Shown here: piece after piece, positions 57,320 through 64,000 of the stretch
How positions within the stretch are numbered: the stretch's first letter is position 1
Layout of the letters: every line of letters starts with the position of its first letter
Assembly (NCBI GenBank): GCA_963698015.1
Contig: OY969109.1
Location: 62,001-126,000 of the forward strand
Direction: 5' to 3'
DNA: 64,000 nucleotides
Source: VAXT01 sp963698015
GTDB taxonomy: Bacteria > Actinomycetota > Thermoleophilia > Gaiellales > Gaiellaceae
The notes under the pieces: model-generated
What the model was told of the DNA's origin: nothing
The model's database searches: none
The model's input: only the letters and a program-made list of their open reading frames with translations
Position numbers and translations under genes: made by a program

Positions 57320-58098
57320 CGCAGCGCAGCCGTGAGCGCGACGAACTCGTCCGGCTCGAGCGCCTCGGCGCGTACGCCCGGGTCGCGGTCGATCGCGTTC
57401 AGCGCCTCTGCGGCCCGCGCCCGCGGCGCGAGCCCGGCGAGCTCGACTGAGTTCGGCAACGTCTTTCGCCGGTGAGCGAACGCCGCGTTGACGACCTCCT
57501 TGATCTCGGCGAAGCCCTCGGGCAGCGCGATCCGTCGAAAGGCGACGAGCGCCGAGTCGACGTTGGGCGGCGGCCGGAAGACCGTGCGGGAGACCGGGTG
57601 GAACCCGGTGCGCTCCGCAGCGAGCTGAACGAGGACGGAGACGGCTCCGTACGCCTTTGTTCCCGGCCGCGCAAACAGGCGGTCGGCGACCTCGCGCTGG
57701 ACCATCACCGTCCAGTGACCGACGCTCGGGAGGCCTTCGAGGCTCTCCACGATCAGCGGCGTCGCCACGTTGTACGGCAGGTTCGCGACGAACTTCGTCG
57801 GCGCGGGCTCGAGCGCTGCGAGGTCGAGGCGGAGCGCGTCGCCGAACAGCAGCTGGACGTTCTCGCGACCGTGAAGGCGCTCGGCCAGATGCGGCTCCAG
57901 CGCGGGGTCGAGCTCGACAGCGTGTACGTGCGCCACGCGCTCGGCGAGGTAGGCGGTGAGAACGCCCAGGCCCGGCCCGACCTCGAGCACGACGTCGTCC
58001 GGCTCGAGCTCCGCGAGCCGCCCGATCACCCCGAGGATGTTGTCGTCGACGAGGAAGTGCTGCCCGAGGTCGCGGTTGGGTACAACGGGAGGCTTCAC
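57316..58098 (-). CDS. rsmA: 16S rRNA dimethyladenosine transferase
   Basis: 260 residues, GTG start. Dimethylates A1518/A1519 of 16S rRNA. N-terminal RDLGQHFLVDDNILGVI, SAM motif VLEVGPGLGVLTAYLAE, VHAVELDP, and the catalytic FVANLPYNVATPL. C-terminal helical domain with PPPNVDSALVAFRR and RRKTLPNSVELAG. Overlaps tatD upstream and ispE downstream by four bases each. Confidence 0.96.
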   Translation of the reverse strand: MKPPVVPNRDLGQHFLVDDNILGVIGRLAELEPDDVVLEVGPGLGVLTAYLAERVAHVHAVELDPALEPHLAERLHGRENVQLLFGDALRLDLAALEPAPTKFVANLPYNVATPLIVESLEGLPSVGHWTVMVQREVADRLFARPGTKAYGAVSVLVQLAAERTGFHPVSRTVFRPPPNVDSALVAFRRIALPEGFAEIKEVVNAAFAHRRKTLPNSVELAGLAPRARAAEALNAIDRDPGVRAEALEPDEFVALTAALR

Positions 58099-58841
58099 GG
58101 GAGCGCGAACGCCGCCGATGCGTTGGCGTCGATCCGGGCGCCGAGCTCGTCCGCGTCTTCGTTTCGGACCTTTGCGAGCTCCTCGACGGTGAGGACAACG
58201 TTCGCAGGCTCGTTCGGCCGGCCGCGCCGGGACTGCGGCGCGAGATAGGGGCTGTCCGTCTCGGCGAGGATCCGCTCCGCCGGGACTTGCGCCGCCGCGG
58301 TCCGCAGGTCGGCGGCCTTCGGGTACGTGACGTTGCCGGCGAACGAGACGTAGTAGCCGCGCTCGAGGACCGTTTCCAGCAGGCCCGGGGACGAGAAGCA
58401 GTGCATGACGACCGTGCCGTCGAAGCCGGCGAGCACGTCGGCCGTGTCTGCGTCCGCATCGCGCGTATGAATGACGACGGGCTTGCCGAGCTCGGCTGCG
58501 AGCTCGAGCTGCGACTCGAAGAGGCGGCGCTGCCGGTCGCGCGGCGCGCGGTCGCGGAAGTAATCGAGGCCCGTCTCCCCCACGGCGACCGCACGATCGT
58601 GCTCTGCGAGGTCGCGCAGCTCAGCGACGCGGTTCGCCGCCGGGTCGCCGGCCTGATGCGGGTCGACGCCGAGTGCGGCGAACACCTCCTCGTGGAGGTC
58701 GGCAAGCTCGAGCGCCGCGCGGCACGAGTCGATGCCGGTGCCCACGGTCACGATCCGCTCGACGCCCGCCGAGCGCGCGCGCCTGATCAGCGCCGACGGC
58801 CGGTCCGCGCACGCGTCGAGGTGTGCGTGGGTGTCGATCAC
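58095..58841 (-). CDS. tatD: TatD-family metal-dependent DNase
   Basis: 248 residues from the GTG at 58841, which overlaps the metG stop as GTGA. Metal-binding motifs: VIDTHAHLDACADRP (HxH), AVGETGLDYFRD (Glu), VVIHTRDADADTADVL and MHCFSS (His), and LAETDSPYLAPQSRRGRPNEP (Asp). TatD enzymes are Mg2+-dependent 3'-5' exonucleases acting on damaged or single-stranded DNA. Neighbour order metG-tatD-rsmA-ispE is classical for actinobacteria; no Rpf gene intervenes here. Confidence 0.94.
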   Translation of the reverse strand: MIDTHAHLDACADRPSALIRRARSAGVERIVTVGTGIDSCRAALELADLHEEVFAALGVDPHQAGDPAANRVAELRDLAEHDRAVAVGETGLDYFRDRAPRDRQRRLFESQLELAAELGKPVVIHTRDADADTADVLAGFDGTVVMHCFSSPGLLETVLERGYYVSFAGNVTYPKAADLRTAAAQVPAERILAETDSPYLAPQSRRGRPNEPANVVLTVEELAKVRNEDADELGARIDANASAAFALP

Positions 58842-60622
58842 TCCGACGCGGCGGCGCGCGCTTCCATCCGGGCGAGCTCGTCGGGCACCACGACGTCCGG
58901 ATCGAGCTTTTTGAACAGCGGCCGCGGCTTCTGAAGCGCCTGTCCCGGTGAGAGCTCGCTCGGCGCCCAGCTCCCCGTCCACGATTCGTAGTCGCCCGTC
59001 AGTACCTCATGCGGGTCGTCGTCGCCGCCGACCTCGCGGAGCTCGAGCGGCCCCGAGATCGTTCCCTCGTTGCCGAGCAACTCGTGCACCGCCTGCGACG
59101 AGAACGGAAGGAACGGCAAGAAGATGGTCTTCAGGCTGTCGATCGCGCGCAGCGCAACGTAGAGCACCGACGCCGCGCGTTCGCGATCGCTCTCGATCAG
59201 CGCCCAGGGGGCCTGGTGGTCCGTGTAGCGGTTGACGAGGGTTGCGAGCCTCATCGCCTCCGCGAGCGCGGCCCGGTAGCGCGCGGACTCGATCAGCTCG
59301 CCGACGGTCTCGAAGCCCGCCACGATCGCATCCAGGAGCTCGGTGTCCTCGGCGGTCAGCTCGCCGGGCTCGGGAACCACGCCGAAGTTCTTGTGCGCCG
59401 AGCTCAGCGTCCGGTTGACGAGGTTCCCCCAGTTCGCGACGAGCTCGTCGTTGTTGCGGCGCACGAACTCCGACCACGTGAAGTCGGTGTCCTGCGTCTC
59501 CGGCCCCGCTGCGGTCAGGAAGTAGCGAAGCGGGTCGGGGTCGTAGCGGCTCAGGAAGTCACCGACGTCGATCGAAACGCCGCGGCTGACGCTGAACTGC
59601 TTGCCCTCCATCGTCAAGAACTCGCTGGCCACGACGTCGTACGGAAGCGTCAGCGGCCCTTTGCCTGCGCCGAGCTCGCCGCCCGCTCCGTAACCGAGCA
59701 GGATGCTCGGCCAGATCACGGTGTGGAAGACGATGTTGTCCTTGCCCATGAAGTACAGGTGGCGCGCGTCGGGGTCCTGCCACCAGTCGCGCCAGGCTTC
59801 GGGCGTCCCGCGGTTCGCGGCCCATTCGACGGCCGCCGACAGGTAGCCGATGACCGCGTCGAACCAGACGTAGATCCGCTTGTCGTCGCGCTCCGCGTAC
59901 TCGGGCGGCACCGGGATCGGCACGCCCCAGTCGAGGTCGCGTGTGATCGGCCTCGGCTTCAGGTCTTTGAGCAGCCCGAGCGAGAAGTTCCGCACGTTCG
60001 GGCGCCAGTGCCCCTGCCGCTCGATCCACTCGGTCAGCTGCTCCGCGAACGCCGGCAGGTCGAGGAAGAGATGGTTCGTCTCCCTGAAGACCGGCGTCGT
60101 GCCGTCGATCTTCGAGCGTGGATCGATCAGGTCGATCGGATCGAGCTGGTTCCCGCAGTTGTCGCACTGGTCGCCCCGGGCGTACTCGAACCCGCAGATC
60201 GGGCACGTCCCCTCGATGTAGCGGTCGGGCAGCGTGTGACCGGTGGTGGCCGAGAACGCGCCCATCGCCGTCTGCTCGACGATGTAACCGTGCTCGTAGA
60301 CGGTCCGGAACAGGTCCTGGACCACCCGATAGTGGTTCCGGGTCGTCGTCCGCGTGAACAGGTCGTACGCGAGACCGAGGTCGTGCAGGTTCTTGCGGAT
60401 GAGGCTGCTGTAGCGGTCGGCGGTCTCACGCGGGGACAGACCCTCGCGATCGGCCGCGACCATGACCGGTGTGCCGTGCTCGTCGGTGCCGCTGACCATC
60501 AGGACGTCGTCGCCCCGCAGCCGGTGATACCGGGCGGTGATGTCCGACGGAACGCCGAAGCCGGCGACATGCCCCAGATGCCGTGGGCCACTCGCGTAGG
60601 GCCACGCGACGGCGATGAGAAT
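58838..60622 (-). CDS. metG: methionyl-tRNA synthetase
   Basis: About 594 residues. Class I signature HIGH-like motif in WPYASGPRHLGHVAGFG, zinc knuckle CPICGFEYARGDQCDNCG, and KFSVSRG (EGKQFSVSRGVSID) as the KMSKS-type loop. The anticodon domain follows (NNDELVANWGNLVNRTL). The C-terminal tRNA-binding extension is short or absent. The start is not clear: no ATG, GTG or TTG lies in frame near the conserved ILIAVAWPY, and the only nearby weak initiator is ATT at 60622. The upstream M23 frame runs through this start in another frame, so either an unusual start or a small sequence error is likely. Confidence 0.88.
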   Translation of the reverse strand: MLIAVAWPYASGPRHLGHVAGFGVPSDITARYHRLRGDDVLMVSGTDEHGTPVMVAADREGLSPRETADRYSSLIRKNLHDLGLAYDLFTRTTTRNHYRVVQDLFRTVYEHGYIVEQTAMGAFSATTGHTLPDRYIEGTCPICGFEYARGDQCDNCGNQLDPIDLIDPRSKIDGTTPVFRETNHLFLDLPAFAEQLTEWIERQGHWRPNVRNFSLGLLKDLKPRPITRDLDWGVPIPVPPEYAERDDKRIYVWFDAVIGYLSAAVEWAANRGTPEAWRDWWQDPDARHLYFMGKDNIVFHTVIWPSILLGYGAGGELGAGKGPLTLPYDVVASEFLTMEGKQFSVSRGVSIDVGDFLSRYDPDPLRYFLTAAGPETQDTDFTWSEFVRRNNDELVANWGNLVNRTLSSAHKNFGVVPEPGELTAEDTELLDAIVAGFETVGELIESARYRAALAEAMRLATLVNRYTDHQAPWALIESDRERAASVLYVALRAIDSLKTIFLPFLPFSSQAVHELLGNEGTISGPLELREVGGDDDPHEVLTGDYESWTGSWAPSELSPGQALQKPRPLFKKLDPDVVVPDELARMEARAAASE

Positions 60623-61679
60623 GCGCTGTTGTCGACGGTTCGGGAAAGCGTTCCTCCGGGGCGGGCTCGGTCGCGGACATCTTACGGAGGGGCGCCTGCG
60701 CGAACCGGCGCGGCATCGGGGATCGCGGACGACGTCGGCCGGCGACGCCGAGCGCCACGAGTGCGAGGCCGACCACGGCGAGAGGGACCAGGAGCAGCCG
60801 CCTCGAACGAGCCGGCCGCACCCGCGTCGCGCTCGGGGCCACGGGCGTTGGGGCGGCCGGGCGACGGCGCGCATCGACTGGGCCGCGGAGCGCCTGCGGT
60901 TCGCGCGCTCGCGTCCGGTGACCGCGCGGCCGAGAGCGCGAGAGACGAGCACGCCGGCCTCGGACACCAGATCGCGCACGCGGACTGCGCTGAGGCCGCG
61001 CGCCAGAGAGACGCGGCGCCGTCCTCGTGCTCGCCGTCCGGGCCACGACCCGCGGCGTCGTCGCGGATCGATCGGCCGCACGACCATGCTCCGCCGCTCT
61101 GTGACGACGCCGTCGTGCCGAGCGTGATGGAACCGCGCGGTGCGCTGCCGCGCGAGGAGCGGCAGCCTGCACCTGCGGCGGCTGCTGCGCCGGCGGTGGC
61201 TGCTCCGGCGCGTGTCGGGGAGGCAGAAGCGTCACGGGGTCGACATAGCCGTTCGGGTCCGCGGTGAGACGAATGCCCAGGTAGACGTACGGCTCCGTTC
61301 CCTCGGGCTCGCCGCTCGGGCCGATCGTGCCGACGACGTCATCCTCGCCGACCTGGGTCCCCACCGGCACCCCGATCGAGCCGAGGTGGACGAGCGTGAC
61401 CGACCAGCCGTCCGCGGTCCGAACCGTCAGGCACAGCCCCTGTCGCGGCAGCCGCCCCGCGAAGGCGACGACCCCGCTCGTGGCCGACCGGACGTCGGAG
61501 CCGCTCGGAGCGCCGATGTCGATCCCTCGATGCTGGCCGCCCGCGTACGGATCGCCGTCGGAGACGAACGGCCTCAGCACCGGCCCGTCGACGGGCCACG
61601 CCCACGCCGACGCTCCCGGCGCCAGCACGAGCGCGGAGATCAGCGCCACGAAGAGGATGTTGCCTGATCTGCAAACCAT
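60600..61679 (-). CDS. exported M23-like (degenerate) protein with C-terminal membrane anchor
   Basis: From ATG 61679: signal peptide VALISALVLAPGASAWA, then an M23 fold beginning PVDGPVLRPFVSDGDPYAGGQHRGIDIGAPSG. The first zinc pair HRGID is present and SVTLVHLGSI carries one His, but the closing HLHFE is replaced by YVYLGIRL, so two active-site histidines are lost. A long Arg/Pro/Ser-rich region follows, then a membrane segment (LLLVPLAVVGLALVALGVA) and a tail around MSATEPAPEERFPEP. The frame has no stop until 60426, deep in metG; the given end at about 60600 is a guess. Probably a peptidoglycan-binding or regulatory LytM protein, not an active peptidase. Confidence 0.7.
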
Positions 61680-61720
61680 GTGGCCAGAGTACCGTGGCGC
61701 TCGGCTGTTGTCAAATATGG

Positions 61721-62521
61721 TTACAGCGAGGCGCGGTAGAGGCGGTTGCGCGAGTGCCCGGTCAGACGCGCGACGAGGTCGGCGGCAGCCCGCCGGCCGA
61801 CGCCCGCCTCGACGAGCTCCGAGACCGCGGCGAGCGCGTCCGACTCGGCTGCGCGCTCCACTTCCCCCGCGCCGATGACGACGGTGATCTCGCCGCGAGG
61901 AGGCTCCGAGAAGCGCCCAGCGACCTCGGCCGCGCTCCCGCGAGCGACCTCCTCGAACCGCTTCGTCAGCTCACGGCACACCGCGACCGGCCGCTCCGGC
62001 AGCGCGTCGGCGAGCGAGCGAAGGCTCGCCGGCAGCCTGCGCGGAGACTCGAACGCGACGGCCGAGTGCGGCCAGCCGGCGAGCTCGCCCCAGAGCGCCG
62101 CTCGAGCGCTCTCGTTCCGCGGCAGGTACCCGAGGAACTGGTACCGCTCGCCGACGAGCCCGCTCGCGACGAGCGCCGTCTCCACCGCGGACGGCCCGGG
62201 CAGCACGGTCACCTGCACGCCAGCCTCCAGCGCCGCCTCGATCAGGCGCGCGCCCGGGTCGCTCACCCCGGGCAGCCCCGCATCCGAGGCCAGCGCGATC
62301 CGTTCGCCGGCCTCGAGCCGCGGGAGCACCTGTGCAGTCCGCTCCGCCTCGTTGTGCTCGTGGTAGCTGAGGAGCCTCGCGTCGATTCCGTGGCGCTCGA
62401 GCAAGACCTTCGTCCGCCGCGTGTCCTCGCAGAGAACGAGGTCGGCCTCCGCCAGCTCGCGAAGCACGCGCAGCGTCACGTCCTCGAGGTTCCCGATCGG
62501 CGTCGCGCAGACCGAGAGCAA
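61721..62521 (-). CDS. rsmI: 16S rRNA (cytidine1402-2'-O)-methyltransferase
   Basis: 266 residues, TTG start, one base after the ROK gene stop. RsmI 2'-O-methylates C1402. Motifs: VCATPIGNLEDVTLRVLRELAEADLVLCEDTRRTKVLL (in parts), SDAGLPGVSDPGARLI, VLPGPSAVETALVASG, FLGYLPR and VAFESPRRLPASLRSL. The C-terminal HTH-like tail GVGRRAAADLVARLTGHSRNRLYRASL is typical. The gene lies near metG, as in mycobacteria. Confidence 0.94.
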   Translation of the reverse strand: MLSVCATPIGNLEDVTLRVLRELAEADLVLCEDTRRTKVLLERHGIDARLLSYHEHNEAERTAQVLPRLEAGERIALASDAGLPGVSDPGARLIEAALEAGVQVTVLPGPSAVETALVASGLVGERYQFLGYLPRNESARAALWGELAGWPHSAVAFESPRRLPASLRSLADALPERPVAVCRELTKRFEEVARGSAAEVAGRFSEPPRGEITVVIGAGEVERAAESDALAAVSELVEAGVGRRAAADLVARLTGHSRNRLYRASL

Positions 62522-62522
62522 C

Positions 62523-63422
62523 CTATCGCGCCTCGAACCCGACGAACCCCGCGCCGACGAGGCCCGCGTCGGGCCCGAGCAGAGCCGGAACGACCCTGAC
62601 GAGATCCCGGCCGGGTGGAAGCGCCTCCACCTTCATCGTCTCCAGCGCAGGCTCGAGGAAGAGGTCGCGCGCCTGGCTGAACCCGCCTCCGATCACGATC
62701 ACCTCGGGGTTGAAGATGTTCACGAGCGAGCCGAGCGCCGCGCCGAGCAGCCGGCCGATCTCGCGGACGGCTTCGAGCGCCTCCTGATTCCCTTCGCGCG
62801 CCGCGCCGACGAGCTCTCGTCCCGTCGCGCCCGGACCGAGCAGCTCGACCGCCTTCCGGTCGGCCGCGCGGCCCGACGAAACCTGTTCGAAATGGCCATG
62901 CCCGGTGCAGTTGCCGCTGCACGGTGGGCCGCCGTAGACGAGCACCATGTGCCCGATCTCGGCGCCGGCTCCGACGAAGCCGCGGTACGGCTTGCCGTCG
63001 AGGATCAGCCCGCCGCCGACGCCCGTCCCCAGCGTGAGCATGATCATGTGGTTCGAGCCCTTCCCCGCGCCGATCTTCCACTCGGCGATCGCGGCCGCGT
63101 TGCCGTCGTTGTCCAGGGCGACCGGCACGGAGAACCGCTCGGCGGCGTGGTCGCGAAAGTCGAAGTCGGCGAGCGGCACGTGGACCGAGCCGACGACGCG
63201 GCCGGTGCGCTGGTCGATCGTCGACGGGAGCCCGAAGCCGATCGCCGCCACGCCCTCCACCCGAAGATCGTCGACGATCTCGTCCAGCAGCCCGAGGAAC
63301 TCGTCGCGGGACGCGGTGGGCGTGGGCCGCTCGATCCGCCGCTGGATGTCGCCCTCGCGGTCGATCACCCCGGCCGCGATCTTCGTCCCGCCGACGTCGA
63401 TACCGATGGCCAGCTCTGCCAC
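62523..63422 (-). CDS. ROK-family glucokinase
   Basis: 299 residues, GTG start. Phosphate motifs LAIGIDVGGTKIAAGVID and LTLGTGVGGGLILDG, substrate motif VALDNDGNAAAIAEW and the ROK segment GAGAEIGHMVLVYGGPPCSGNCTGHGHFEQVSSG. The zinc loop is altered: the usual CxCGxxGCxE reads C-SGN-C-TGHG-H-FE, with a His replacing the last Cys. Residues around ALDNDGNA are intact, so activity on glucose is likely. No sugar transporter is adjacent, so specificity is inferred from the family. Confidence 0.92.
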   Translation of the reverse strand: MAELAIGIDVGGTKIAAGVIDREGDIQRRIERPTPTASRDEFLGLLDEIVDDLRVEGVAAIGFGLPSTIDQRTGRVVGSVHVPLADFDFRDHAAERFSVPVALDNDGNAAAIAEWKIGAGKGSNHMIMLTLGTGVGGGLILDGKPYRGFVGAGAEIGHMVLVYGGPPCSGNCTGHGHFEQVSSGRAADRKAVELLGPGATGRELVGAAREGNQEALEAVREIGRLLGAALGSLVNIFNPEVIVIGGGFSQARDLFLEPALETMKVEALPPGRDLVRVVPALLGPDAGLVGAGFVGFEAR

Positions 63423-63427
63423 GCGGC

Positions 63428-63433
63428 TACGAT
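63428..63433 (+). promoter_or_regulatory. -10-like TACGAT of the LCP gene
   Basis: TACGAT ends 10 bases before ATG 63444 in the 21-base divergent gap, partly over the end of the ROK gene's start region. Confidence 0.35.
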
Positions 63434-63443
63434 ACGCCGCCGA

Positions 63444-64000
63444 ATGGCGCAAGGAGAGAAGCCCTATCGCGTCTACCGAGGAGGTCGCGTCAAGGGGCGT
63501 GTGCCGACCCTGGGCACGCCGGAGCGCGCACCGGCCCGAACCGACCGCCCGCCACACCGGTTCAAGGGCCCCGGGCCGAAGCAGCCGAAGCCGAAGCGCG
63601 AGCGGAACTGGGGGCGCTGGATCGGGATCGGGATCGCGTCGTTCCTCGTCCTCGTGCTCGTGTGGGGCGTCGCGAGCTACCTCTCCCTGCGCAGCGGCGC
63701 GAATGCCGCGAACAAGCGTCTTCCCGCGTCGGCGAAGGCGGCGCTCGTGCCCCAGAGCGGGCTCATGCTCACGCATCCGAGCGTGATCCTGCTCCTCGGC
63801 ACCGACCACTCCTCGAAGATCGGGTACCGGACGAGCTTCGAGCGCTCGGACTCGATGATGCTGCTGCGGACCGACCCGGGCAAGGGCCGCCTCAACTACC
63901 TCTCGATCCCGCGCGATCTCCGCGTCAACGTGCCCGGACACGGCTACGACAAGATCAACTCCGCGTTCCAGATCGGCGGGCCGGCCCTCGCGATCAAGAC
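63444..64000 (+). CDS. LytR-CpsA-Psr family cell-wall glycopolymer ligase (3' truncated)
   Basis: 185 visible residues; the gene continues past the right edge. Basic Pro/Arg-rich cytoplasmic start, one membrane segment (WIGIGIASFLVLVLVWGVASYL), then the LCP domain: VILLLGTDHSS, ERSDSMMLLRTDPGKGRLNYLSIPRDLRVNVPGHGYDKINSAFQIGGP (in parts) with the conserved Arg/Asp set (SIPRD, KINSA). LCP enzymes transfer teichoic-acid-like or arabinogalactan-like polymers from lipid carriers to peptidoglycan. Divergent from the glucokinase gene. Confidence 0.9.
   Translation, partial: MAQGEKPYRVYRGGRVKGRVPTLGTPERAPARTDRPPHRFKGPGPKQPKPKRERNWGRWIGIGIASFLVLVLVWGVASYLSLRSGANAANKRLPASAKAALVPQSGLMLTHPSVILLLGTDHSSKIGYRTSFERSDSMMLLRTDPGKGRLNYLSIPRDLRVNVPGHGYDKINSAFQIGGPALAIK

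Overview
The window is high-GC (about 70%), densely coded bacterial DNA with many GTG and TTG starts, ATGA/GTGA stop-start overlaps and little intergenic space. Gene content and order point to an actinobacterium. The left half holds the block rsmD-coaD-(DivIVA-like)-yceD-rpmF-plsX-acpP-rnc-smc-ftsY. The right half holds rsmI-metG-tatD-rsmA-ispE-glmU-prs-rplY-pth-mfd-mazG-eno-ftsB-DUF501. Both are familiar from mycobacteria and relatives. The shortened SMC, the many signalling ATPases and the mixed gene content suggest a deep-branching lineage such as Thermoleophilia (Gaiellales/Solirubrobacterales); that placement is inference.

Layout. 1-2.8 kb: tail of a large AAA/TPR regulator, then four small dodecin-like genes, each with its own promoter-like element. 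2.8-21.3 kb, mostly minus strand: ftsY, a short smc, two secreted collagen-stalk/seven-repeat proteins, rnc, acpP, plsX, rpmF, then (after a plus-strand two-component module at 11.6-14.6 kb) yceD, a DivIVA-like gene, a TolB-like gene, coaD, rsmD, a frameshifted recG and a CorC/HlyC-family protein. 21.5-24.2 kb, plus strand: a radical SAM gene under a textbook LexA box, and a NarL-type response regulator with an odd histidine kinase. 24.2-31 kb: FAD oxidoreductase, VOC protein, ferredoxin, Rieske protein, a cytochrome c biogenesis set (CcdA, CcmH-like, ResA-like), an L,D-transpeptidase and a GDPD. 31-38.5 kb: membrane-fused spermidine-synthase-like protein, GAF/SpoIIE phosphatase, small membrane proteins, PAP2, HTH-receiver regulator, DUF501. 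38.6-63.4 kb: ftsB, pyk, eno, mazG, SurA-like lipoprotein, mfd, pth, rplY, a Ser/Thr kinase plus FHA-cyclase pair, prs, glmU, tRNA-Gln, ispE, rsmA, tatD, metG, a degenerate M23 protein, rsmI and a ROK glucokinase. The right edge cuts an LCP-family gene.

How it fits together. Housekeeping functions (chromosome segregation, SRP targeting, fatty acid initiation, CoA, ribosome maturation, isoprenoid and UDP-GlcNAc precursors, glycolysis, transcription-coupled repair) form long minus-strand operons. Accessory signalling or surface modules interrupt these operons at several normally contiguous junctions: rnc/smc, rpmF/yceD and prs/rplY.

The most unusual signals are: (1) a structured intercistronic repeat that runs from the stop codon of one gene to and through the start codon of the next, at three unrelated loci, with paired changes in its hairpins; (2) a 168-bp near-perfect palindrome bounded by CTAG; (3) twin secreted proteins with a collagen-like stalk and exactly seven Cys-paired repeats, predicted to form a seven-bladed propeller; (4) a LexA-box promoter that appears to produce a leaderless radical SAM mRNA; (5) a two-component system flanked by two small membrane proteins that both end in GGDDD.
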